Below are positions 55,944 through 64,000 of a stretch of DNA of 64,000 nucleotides, one piece after another. The position numbers and the translations under genes were made by a program. Below the pieces are notes generated by a model, which was not told the origin of the DNA, searched no databases, and saw nothing but the letters and a program-made list of their open reading frames with translations. The stretch is taken from assembly GCF_052324685.1 (NCBI RefSeq), contig NW_027506913.1:310001-374000 (forward strand), in the 5' to 3' direction. This DNA comes from Brachyhypopomus gauderio (Eukaryota; Chordata; Actinopteri; Gymnotiformes; Hypopomidae). Each line of letters opens with the position of its first letter. Positions within the stretch are counted from its first letter, which is position 1.

Positions 55944-56434
55944 ATCCAGCCGGTGGGGAGGTGGCTGTAGTGAGATAAAACGGTGCTGAAACATTTTTTA
56001 CATTCATTTAATGTTCTGTATGTAGATTAAGTAATTAAGCTTTCTATCAATTATTCCTGAATGTCTTGTTCAACTTGTACGATCGCATTTCCTGGTAGGT
56101 AAATCTGTGGCTTTTATGACAACAAACACAGCTGTACCTATGACGCTGAGAGGGAGGGAGTGTGGCATGTGTTCACCAGAGGAGTGTCTTTATTCTCCAT
56201 AGTGGAAATAAAGTAAATAAAGAGTGCAGCTTCGAGCTGGCTAAAAAAGACAAAGACGAAAACACACTGGGAGAAAACACTCGAAACATTGAGACACAGA
56301 AGAGCTAAATCAAACTCAGGACATCTTCCTTGGTGTGGCACAGGTAAGCAATGCACAGCACTGAACCTGTCGGAGGGAAATAGGGCAGAAAATTAAAGAG
56401 GATAGCAAGGACAAGGACTCATGACTGGCAGAGG

Positions 56435-56436
<2 letters not shown>

Positions 56437-56530
<94 letters not shown>
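56437..56530 (+). repeat. (GT)n microsatellite
   Basis: About 47 GT units in the first intron of tandem copy 2. The same position in copies 1 and 3 has only short GT runs. Confidence 0.9.
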
Positions 56531-56533
<3 letters not shown>

Positions 56534-56734
56534 GTAGTGTGTTATATCCCTTGGGCAGGGTGCCTGGTATACCTTAACACAAGCTTGTTGTATTTAAGGC
56601 ATTTGTCGTATTGCAAGGTCTGAACCAGCCTGATTTCAGTGTATGAAGGTTTTATAAACTGAAGGAGACATAGCTGTAATAATGTTTTTTATTGTTTAGA
56701 TCCTTTTGAAACCACCTCTATTTAAAAGTGGACC

Positions 56735-57247
56735 ATGGCCGATGTAGAGACACTAAATGAAATAGCCCATTTGGAGTCGTCTGGATTTGGTCAACCCTCA
56801 CCAAGACATGGACTCAAACTTCTATACTGGTTTGCAAACAAATGTGTAACTATTGATGAAAACAACGATATGGTCATAAATTGTTACCCAGAGAATAGGG
56901 AATATGGTTTCCGTTACTTTAAGAACAGATATCAGAGTGATGGCATGAAACTCCTGCCTGAAGTCGACTTCCACTACTATGAGGTGGGCGATCTAAAATC
57001 AGCAGGAGCACAGAGCCTGCCCAGATATGTCTCTGAAGACTATACTGGCCACAAAGACCACAGTAACATGGACCGTATAATTGTTAGTCTTGACGATGAT
57101 TGGGTCGATAAAGTTTACATCACCACACACATCAACAAGTCAAACTTCGACCCAGATAACACCTATCGCATTAGCAAGGGCCTACTTATGATTATTAGAC
57201 GGCGTAAATTGGGTAAGTTTCTTTACAACACAGGGTATTATAACTGA
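56735..57247 (+). CDS. GIG2 family protein, tandem copy 2
   Basis: This 170-aa protein is very similar to copy 1 (QPSPRHGLKLLYWFANK, YYEVGDLKSAGA, SNMDRIIVSLDDD, VYITTHINKSNF, TYRISKGLLMII), with scattered substitutions such as a charged RRRKLGK segment near the C-terminus. It ends GYYN and has no CaaX motif. The coding exon begins at 56700. The unit from ISRE to 3' UTR is a tandem duplicate of the copy 1 unit, about 2.6 kb long. Confidence 0.87.
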   Translation: MADVETLNEIAHLESSGFGQPSPRHGLKLLYWFANKCVTIDENNDMVINCYPENREYGFRYFKNRYQSDGMKLLPEVDFHYYEVGDLKSAGAQSLPRYVSEDYTGHKDHSNMDRIIVSLDDDWVDKVYITTHINKSNFDPDNTYRISKGLLMIIRRRKLGKFLYNTGYYN

Positions 57248-58070
57248 TTTAACATTTTTGTTTTCATTTGCTAAACTAAAAAAATCCAAAAAGGCTAGAA
57301 AAATGTCCTTTAATGTTTTCCCCCTTTTGAATTAATGGGAATGAATGTCCAGTATGCAGATCTGAATGCTGGTAAAGTGACAGGGAAATAAATATTTCTG
57401 GTTAGCTCAGCTAAAGTAAGATAACTATATGGAAACAGGAATTGCTTAGTAGAAATAAAATACTTCAAATAGATGAAATGAGAAACCTCAAATAAGTCAC
57501 TATTCAGTGACTTGTCACTCTTGTTATGTTGCTTTGGAACAAAACAGACAGTTCCATTTCTTTAACCTGCATTTATGATTCCGTAATTCTGTTTATCGTG
57601 CTTCTGACTATTTCTGTAATTCAATAAAATGGATGAATCTGACTAAAGACATCAAATTGATTACATGTTGAGGATTACTATTTCAATCGGTACTGGTTGT
57701 GTTAACGTGGTTTATATGTACACTATATACCATACACACACTAATATTTAATATAAGATATATATATAATAAAATATTGTAATATCAGAGTAAACTTGGT
57801 ATTTGTTTTCCATACAATGCTAATGTAACCAAAGATTACTTATTTAGATAAAATGAGAAAAACATTATTAATGAATGATCATTGAGTTATATAGTCAATG
57901 AATAACACACCTGTATATAATATATATAATATATACATTGTAACAACATGATTAGAATCATATCATATTGGGAGTAGTGGCAGAAAGGCCAATACAGACA
58001 CAGGGCTGTGGGTCTACTGCTCGGTCCAGCTTATGAAGTCATGCACCCTCAGGTTTATCCTCACAAGCAC
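57248..58070. other. 3' UTR and spacer after GIG2 tandem copy 2
   Basis: Homologous to the flank of copy 1, with AATGGGAATGAATG in place of the poly(A) signal. Contains short TATATA stretches near 57760 and 57920. No other gene. Confidence 0.5.
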
Positions 58071-58085
58071 AGAGCTCATTTCTGA

Positions 58086-58099
58086 GGAAAGAGAAACTG
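58086..58099 (+). promoter_or_regulatory. ISRE upstream of GIG2 tandem copy 3
   Basis: GGAAAGAGAAACTG is identical to the element of copy 1 and is followed by the same GTGGGGGCGTGGCTGTAGTG block. Confidence 0.65.
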
Positions 58100-59226
58100 A
58101 TCCAGCCTGTGGGGGCGTGGCTGTAGTGAGATAACTCGTGGAGTTTCTGTGTTTAGTAAAAAGAGTGTTTCTGGAGAACTCCTCATACTTTCTCTGTAGA
58201 GCCTTTAGATAAAGTAGAGCGAGTGTGGTGTAAGATGATACATCTTACAATTATTTTTTGGTATTTTAGCTTCTAAAGTTTAGAGAGATACACCTGTTTC
58301 TAAGTTTAGTTCCTGTGTATCCTAGCAATACTACTGGCTATATATTTGGCAGACACTTTATGTACTAGCCTATCTTTCTTTCTCAGTGGTGCTGAAAACA
58401 TTTTTTACATTCATTTAGTGGTCTGTATGTAGAGTAATTAATTAGAGTAAGTAATTAAACTTTTTCTCAAATTTTACAAATGAGTCCTGAATGTCTTATT
58501 CAACTTGTATGATTGCACTTCCTGGTAGGTACATTTTTGCATGGTTTATGACAACAAACACAGCTGTACCTGTGACACTGAGAGGGAGGGAGTGTGGCAT
58601 GTGTTCACCAAAGGAGTGTCTTTATTCTCCATAGTGGAAATAAAGAGTGCAGCATTGAGCTGGCTAAAAAGAATAAAGTCGAAAACTCACTGGGAAAAAC
58701 ACTCAAAACATTGAGACGCCGGAGAGCTGAACCAAACTCAGGACATCTTCCTTGGTAAGCAACACACAGCACTGGATCTGTCGGAGGCAAATAGGGAAGA
58801 AAGGTTGATAACAAGACACAAGGGCACATGATTTAGTAACCAGGTGATTAGGAGAGCGAGCAGTGTGTGTATGTGTGTGCATGTGTGTGTGTGTGTGAGG
58901 GGGTGTTTTGCAGTGCGCTTTGTCTCTTGGGCAGGATGCCTGGTACACCATGACAGTAGCTTGTTGTTTTTAAGGCATTTGATACAAGGTTTGAACCAGC
59001 CTGAATTTCAGTTTATGATGATAAAATATAATTAAGCTAAAGCTTCATTGCTGACTGAACAACCAGTGGGTGTGAATATTGGTGGGGTTCAGGAGGTTTC
59101 TGTATTCTTTCAGAAAGATACAACCAACAATGTGATGTGCATTGCTTCGGTAAGATGTACCAGAGCAGAACGCAAGCTCAAGTGTCATTTACGTTGCTCA
59201 TTCAGTTAATACTAGGGCAAATTCCA

Positions 59227-59279
59227 AGTTGCTCTGGATAAGAGTGTCTGCTAAATGCCATAAATGTAAATGTAAATGT
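59227..59279 (+). mobile_element. 53-bp SINE/LINE-tail insertion with 16-bp target duplication
   Basis: GTTGCTCTGGATAAGAGTGT, TCTGCTAAATG and TAAATG repeats form the tail of common fish retroposons. It is flanked by ACTAGGGCAAATTCCA at 59211-59226 and 59280-59295. The inverted paralogue at 62546-62733 has the site once, without insert. A second similar tail is at about 59464-59506. Confidence 0.85.
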
Positions 59280-59602
59280 ACTAGGGCAAATTCCAGAAGG
59301 AAGAAGTTTGCCTTTTCCTTCACCATCAATGCAAGTTGCAAAACACTAGGTAATGACAGTGACTCCTGTAGTTTAGTAATAGTCTGACTCAAGGGTATCT
59401 TGAATTCTGGCCTATCCGTACTATTACCAAGGATTAATTCTGTGATCAGATGCAAAGCACTTTGTAAGTCGCTCTGGATAAGAACGTCTGCTAAATGCCA
59501 ATGTAAGTTCAAAAGGACTAAAGGAGACTCTCGCAGTTGTCTAATAATAGTTTTTTTTATTGATTAGATCCTTCTGAAACCACCTCCATTTAAAAGTGGA
59601 TC

Positions 59603-60340
59603 ATGGCCAATGTCAAGACCCTGAAAGACATATCCGATCTGAAGCGATCTAGATTTGGTCGGCCCTCACCAAGACATGGACTCAAACTGCTGTACTGGTT
59701 TGCAAATGATTATGTGTCTTTTGATGGAAACAATATGGTGTCATGGTGTGATCCAAGAAATGAGAAGTATGGTTTTCACAAGTTTGAGAACAGATGTCAG
59801 AGAAACGGCATGAAACTTCTGCCCGAAGTGGACCTCCCCTACTATGTGGCGGGCAATCTATTTTTAGACGGTTCGAATGACTTTCCGGATTATGTCACTA
59901 AAGAGAAAACTGGCCTTCAAGACTACAGTAACACAGACCGCATAATTGTTCGCCTTGATGACAATTACTATGACTATGGCTATGACTATGACAATGACAA
60001 TGACAATGAAGTTTGCTTTGATGAAGTTTATATCACCACACACATGGACAAGTCAAACTTCGACCCATATAACACCTACCGCATCAGTGAGGACCTACTT
60101 ATGAAGATAAGTAAGTTAGACTTGGACATGTTTCTATATGTTACAGGGTATTCTAACAAGCAGCCCGCCAGCCCAAGTACCAACTCGGTTGGCGTGGCTC
60201 CAAATGTCATACGTGAAAACTATCCAGTTCCTCCAGTTGCTGAGTGTAAGATTAAGATCGAAGATCTTTCTCCACTGAGTAATAATAATACAAAAAGACA
60301 GTCAAAGGGATTCTGGGACAATTTTTGTACTATACTTTAA
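59603..60340 (+). CDS. GIG2 family protein, tandem copy 3 (long form, CaaX)
   Basis: 245 aa. The core has the family marks RPSPRHGLKLLYWFAND, LPYYVAGNL, SNTDRIIVRLDD, VYITTHMDKSNF and TYRISEDLLMKI. Two features differ from copies 1 and 2. An acidic, Tyr/Asn-rich insertion (DYGYDYDNDNDNEV) sits in the loop after RIIVRLDD. A C-terminal extension of about 60 residues is rich in Ser/Pro/Asn and ends CTIL, a CaaX box. Copies 1 and 2 have a TGA right after GYYN where this gene reads on. The coding exon begins at 59568. A cytosolic, possibly membrane-tethered protein is inferred. Confidence 0.86.
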   Translation: MANVKTLKDISDLKRSRFGRPSPRHGLKLLYWFANDYVSFDGNNMVSWCDPRNEKYGFHKFENRCQRNGMKLLPEVDLPYYVAGNLFLDGSNDFPDYVTKEKTGLQDYSNTDRIIVRLDDNYYDYGYDYDNDNDNEVCFDEVYITTHMDKSNFDPYNTYRISEDLLMKISKLDLDMFLYVTGYSNKQPASPSTNSVGVAPNVIRENYPVPPVAECKIKIEDLSPLSNNNTKRQSKGFWDNFCTIL

Positions 60341-61240
60341 CCTTTTTCCTCATGTCATATAGATCTAGGGGCTGGGCAGTGACTTAGCAGCTTCCTGAAA
60401 ACTGCTGGAATTTTTGTAGATCAAAGAGATAGTTCAGAAAGTTCAGCTCTGTTCCTCATAATTCATGTCTACCATGTAGTCATACTGAATGATTCAACAA
60501 ACCAATACAACACAGGCTAGTAGATTAAGATTTAGCTTTTTTGAAAACTTGCTAAACTAACAAAGCTTATAAGGCTAGAGACATTTCCTTTCTGTTAAAT
60601 CCCTTTGGATTTAATGGGAATAAATTTCAATTTATTGGAGTGCTAGTAAGTGACAAGTGGAAAGTTTCTGCTTAGGTTAACTAAATATTAGGAATTGCTT
60701 AGCAGAAATAAAATGCTTCAAAACTACTAAATTGACCCTTGAATCAGGTCAAAGCAAAAAAACACAGGACCACAGATGAAGGTACAAAAGAGCCAGTGCA
60801 AAAAACAAAGCAGAGAGAAGGTAGGGACAAAACCACAGACGGAACAGGCACAGCCAATCTTCTAAGCATTATATCACAAAGAAGCTATAGCAGACACCGA
60901 TTTGAGAAAACGTGCACATGTTCAGTGCTCTAGGGATGATTAGGAAAAAGTAGCTGATTGGTAGATGGTGGTGCATTTCCCACCATTTTCCAGTAAAAGT
61001 GTCACATCTCTGGCCACAGAGGACTACAATACCCATAATGCCACAACGAGACACTATAGACCTAGATCACCTGAATATTAATGGTCATTCCCATGTGTAT
61101 AGAAACCCAGTTCAACTCACAGACTTTGCAACTTATTGCCAGCTTTCCGTGACTTTCCGTATTTGTGCACCAAGCATTTATTCTTTTCTTGCCTGTCTGG
61201 ATTCTTACCTGCATTGTTTCTCTGGGTATAATCTCTGCCC
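60341..61240. other. 3' flank of GIG2 tandem copy 3
   Basis: The early part is homologous to the other 3' UTRs (GATTTAATGGGAATAAAT at about 60610). At 61022-61040 GACTACAATACCCATAATGC resembles the ZNF143/Staf motif. No further gene is supported. Confidence 0.4.
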
Positions 61241-61392
61241 CACAATCTTTCCCTGCTCCAGTATCCTGTCTATGATCCTTCCCTGCTCCAGTATCCTGTT
61301 GAACGATCTTTCCCTGCTCCAGTATCCTGTATACAATCTTTTCCTGCTGCAGTATTCTGTCTATGATCTTTCCTTGCTCCAGTATCCTGTTT
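61241..61392 (+). repeat. About 30-bp minisatellite (CCCTGCTCCAGTATCCTGT)
   Basis: Five imperfect units with the core CCTGCTCCAGTATCCTGT in tandem. Confidence 0.75.
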
Positions 61393-62027
61393 CAGTTAGA
61401 AAAGCATCATGTATTTCTAACTCAGGTTAAGTAAAAAAAAATGCTCTGGTTTCCAATTAATTCATGTTGCCTTTAAAAGGGACCTGTGTATGATTTAGTG
61501 TTATCTAGTGATGAGATTGCAGATTGCAACTAATTGAAGATGAAGATATTGAATATTACTGTTGGTAGTGTTTTATTGTTAAATGTATCTAGCTGATTTG
61601 CATGAAAATATGAGAGAGATATTAATGGTAAAATGTTTTTTATGTGTTTCAAAGTTTCTAGTTTTGCCACATAAATGTAAAATTACAATCCTTGTTGTAA
61701 TTACATATTTTTTAACAGTGACCTGGGGGGAAAGGTTACTTGGATCTGTAACTATTCTGATAACCGTGTTCCAGTTAAAGTCATCAAACAATAAATTCCA
61801 TTTAGATTGGTAAAATAATTTACTTGGTAAAAGTCATTCACTTCCTCACTAGACACCATGTGCTTTTGGTTTTGACTCACAGTTTGCTTATTTTCTTTTG
61901 TTCACTCACTTGAATTAATAAATGCCTTTTTCAACCCTCACACTTTGGCTCTTTCTCTGCAAAGAAAAATATTGCATTTGACTCTTGTTTTCCATTTAGG
62001 GATCAGGGATTTGGTGAAAAAACACCC
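61393..62027. other. Intergenic stretch
   Basis: AT-rich, no supported feature. Confidence 0.4.
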
Positions 62028-62530
62028 TGAATGCCCTGTCTGAGCCTAGAGCAGGGGTCACCAAAGTGGTGCCCGTGGGCACCATGTCGCCCGCATGGAC
62101 GTAACGAGTCGCCCGCGGGCTTGTTTTAAAAATAGCTCACTATAGTGCCATGCACCAAAGCGCTGCATCGTTTATGTTTTTGCTACTATTATAGATTGTC
62201 CGCGGTTGCTAGCGGTCTTCCCGCTTAGCAATTGACACTTGCACACGCACACCACCCCCCTCCACCCCCCCCCCCCCCCCCCCCCCCCCGCTCTACAACT
62301 TTTCGTTAGATGGATGCGAATTCATCTGGTAGCCCTCCGCAATAATTGGTCTCCACGAAGTAGCTCCCAGTTTCAAAAAGGTTGGTGACCCCTGGCCTAG
62401 AGTATCTGGGTTTGCACAGCCATACCCTAGGCATAGTTTCAAACTCATGCACTGGTTTAAATATCATGGTATCATTTCCAACAACCAAATGACTGCGTGT
62501 CACAATCATAATGGGGAATTTTGGCTTTGA
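62028..62530 (+). pseudogene. GIG2 pseudogene fragment split by a hAT MITE
   Basis: After 62395 the frame reads FAQPYPRHSFKLMHWFKYH, clearly the GIG2 PRHGLKLLYWFAN region, and ends at a TGA after GEFWL. The short segment before 62052 (about 62028-62051) aligns with the preceding GIG2 codons. The MITE at 62052-62394 sits between. No ATG or C-terminal half remains. Confidence 0.7.
62052..62394. mobile_element. hAT-type MITE with 8-bp target duplication GCCTAGAG
   Basis: The ends CAGGGGTCACCAA and TTGGTGACCCCTG are inverted repeats. GCCTAGAG flanks both sides (62044-62051 and 62395-62402). The interior contains a C run of about 25. Non-coding. Confidence 0.9.
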
Positions 62531-62545
62531 CTGAACCACAGCATT

Positions 62546-62733
62546 GATGGTGAAGGAAAAGGCAAACTTCTTCCTTCTGGAATTTGCCCTAGTATTAACT
62601 GAATGAGCAACGTAAATGACACTTGAGCTTGCGTTCTGCTCTGGTACATCTTACAGAAGCAATGCACATCACATTGTTGGTTGTATCTTTCTGAAAGAAT
62701 ACAGAAACCTCCTGAACCCCACCAATATTTTCA
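62546..62733 (-). repeat. Inverted copy of GIG2 copy 3 intron sequence
   Basis: This matches 59078-59340 in reverse (TTGTTGGTTGTATCTTTCTG, GCAATGCACATCACATTG), lacking the 53-bp retroposon tail present there. It directly follows the GIG2 pseudogene, indicating a rearranged GIG2 unit. Confidence 0.8.
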
Positions 62734-62759
62734 GTTGAGACTGAAAAGTCTTTAAAATG

Positions 62760-63086
62760 CTACTTACCATTAAACATCAACAACAACAACAAACTACCAA
62801 ACTGGCCAATGTCCAGATTCAGGATCACAAATCGACTTCGCTGATCCAAAATTTTGTATGAAGGAGAATCACCACCAATCCAATGAAACAATGAAAGATG
62901 CTCCTGTCTCAGTGCAAAGCAAACATTATGAGAAGGATAGGTACACTGCTGTTTGTAATCAAAGAAGATGGTCCTCCCTCTTCGAGGGTGTCCAAAAAGC
63001 CTGAGAAGCTCCAGAAGCCAAGAACAAATGGGGATAAAGAGTGAGTAACACCTTTCTGTGAAAGGAGTAAGGTCATGTCTTTGCAT
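62760..63086 (-). other. Exon-like open frame, unrecognised
   Basis: On the minus strand a 108-codon frame contains a possible acceptor (CCTTTCACAG) and ends TTTAATG before GTAAGTAG, a strong donor. The sequence between (CYSLFIPICSWLLELLRLFG, then HWIGGDSPSYKILDQRSRF) has no family I recognise. It may be a pseudo-exon of a neighbouring gene. No partner exon was found in the window. Confidence 0.3.
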
Positions 63087-63223
63087 GGTTTATTTTTTAC
63101 TGTAGATTTCAGCCTAATAACAAGTATGTATTAATTAGTATGATGAATTAGTATGATTAGTATGATTAATTAGTATGATGAAAACTACATGTGTAAGTCA
63201 ACTTCACAAAGAAAAAAAAATGA

Positions 63224-63225
<2 letters not shown>

Positions 63226-63294
<69 letters not shown>
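63226..63294 (+). repeat. (TA)n microsatellite
   Basis: About 34 TA units, directly followed by the Tc1 remnant. Confidence 0.9.
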
Positions 63295-63296
<2 letters not shown>

Positions 63297-64000
63297 GTCA
63301 TGTTCCCAGAGTGCTGCATCAAGACATCTCAGTGGGAAGTCTGTGGGAAGGAAAAAGTGTGGCAGAAAACGCTGCACAACGAGAAGAAGTGAGCGGACCC
63401 TGAAGAAGATTGCGGAGATGGGCCGATTCCAGACCTTGGGGGACCTGCGGAAGCAGTGAACTGAGTCTAGAGTAGAAACATCCAGAGCCACCGTGCACAG
63501 GCGTGTGCAGGAAATGGGCTGCAGGAAATGGGCTGCACGTGCTGCATTCCCCAGGTCAAGCCACTTTTGAACCAGAAACAGCGGTAGAAGCGCCCGACCT
63601 GGGCTACAGAGAAGCAGCACTGCAAATTTTGCATGTAATTGGGAAATCAAGGTGCCAGAGTCTGGAGGAAGACTGGGGAGAAGGAAATGCCAAAATGCCT
63701 GAAGTCCAGTGTCAAGTACCCACAGTCAGTGATGGTCTGGGGTGCCATGTCAGCTGCTGGTTTTTGTCCACTGTGTTTTATCAAGGGCAGGGTAAATGCA
63801 GCTAGCTATCAGGAGATTTTGGAGCGCTTTATGCTTCCATCTGCTGAAAAGCTTTAAGGAGATGAAGATTTCATTTTCAGCAAGACCTGGCACCTGCTCA
63901 CAGTCCCAAAACTACTGGTAAATGGTTTACTGACCATGGTATTACTGTGCTCAATTGGCCTGCCAACTCTCCTGACCTCAAACTCATAGAGAATCTGTGG
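63297..64000 (+). pseudogene. Tc1-like transposase remnant, runs off the window
   Basis: Pieces of the transposase appear in shifting frames: the DNA-binding part (RTLKKIAEMGRFQTLGDLRK), then a break, SVMVWGAMSAAGFCPLCFIK, VNAASYQEILERFMLPSAEKL, and after a stop the catalytic motifs FQQDLAPAHS and NWPANSPDL...IENLW. A TGA, a TAA and internal deletions make it inactive. The element continues beyond position 64000. Confidence 0.85.

Overview
This window is nuclear DNA from a ray-finned (teleost) fish. The evidence is a vertebrate OSBP gene with short GT-AG exons, members of the fish interferon-induced GIG2 family, vertebrate-type tRNA-Gln genes, and a dense load of fish-type hAT and Tc1/mariner elements, LINE tails, SINEs and LTR elements. 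I cannot name the species from sequence alone.

Layout. 1-6.7 kb is repeat-rich: nested hAT elements, a Tc1-like transposase remnant and a SINE, with no host gene seen. 6.7-7.1 kb carries a tRNA-Gln(CUG) gene, a decayed tRNA-Phe and a tRNA-like scrap. 7.67-14.6 kb holds one minus-strand gene that I reassembled as 12 phase-consistent coding exons. It has a cysteine-rich DUF6729-like region, a DDE/RNase H-like core, a Pro-rich octapeptide repeat and a C-terminal zinc motif. It is broken by a single in-frame TAG. It has a TATA box, a noncoding first exon, and a 33-bp minisatellite carrying ten CCAAT boxes just upstream. 15.4-17.3 kb holds two DNA transposons, followed by a second tRNA-Gln(CUG).

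18-30.3 kb is osbp (oxysterol-binding protein) on the plus strand. Fifteen coding exons sum to exactly 760 codons plus stop, with PH domain, FFAT motif and EQVSHHPP sterol-transfer signature. Two extra 39-nt, phase-matched exon candidates, both with GC-type donors, lie in its last intron.

31-38 kb is repeat debris: hAT elements with clear 8-bp target duplications, a truncated Tc1 element and an L1-like reverse transcriptase fragment. 38.2-48.4 kb is a large inverted duplication. Two arms of about 3.33 kb (38199-41529 and 45086-48416) are nearly identical and each carries a GIG2 gene and part of a gag-bearing LTR element. They are separated by a 3.56-kb spacer of hAT elements, and pieces of the same hAT family sit at both left-arm junctions. 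The right arm runs on into a 30-bp minisatellite rich in TGACGTCA and a partial 3' LTR.

50.8-53 kb has a solo LTR and a full-length non-autonomous hAT. 53-63 kb is a tandem GIG2 cluster of three intact genes, with ISRE-like elements upstream, plus a GIG2 pseudogene split by a hAT MITE. The last 0.7 kb is a decayed Tc1 transposase that runs off the window.

Taken together, the right half is an expanding antiviral (interferon-stimulated) gene cluster in a transposon-rich setting. The left half holds one housekeeping lipid-transfer gene and one transposase-like gene of unclear status. The most notable points are the recent inverted GIG2 duplication with hAT ends at its junctions, C-terminal CaaX boxes on some GIG2 copies only, the paired GC-donor cassette exons of osbp, and the CCAAT minisatellite promoter.
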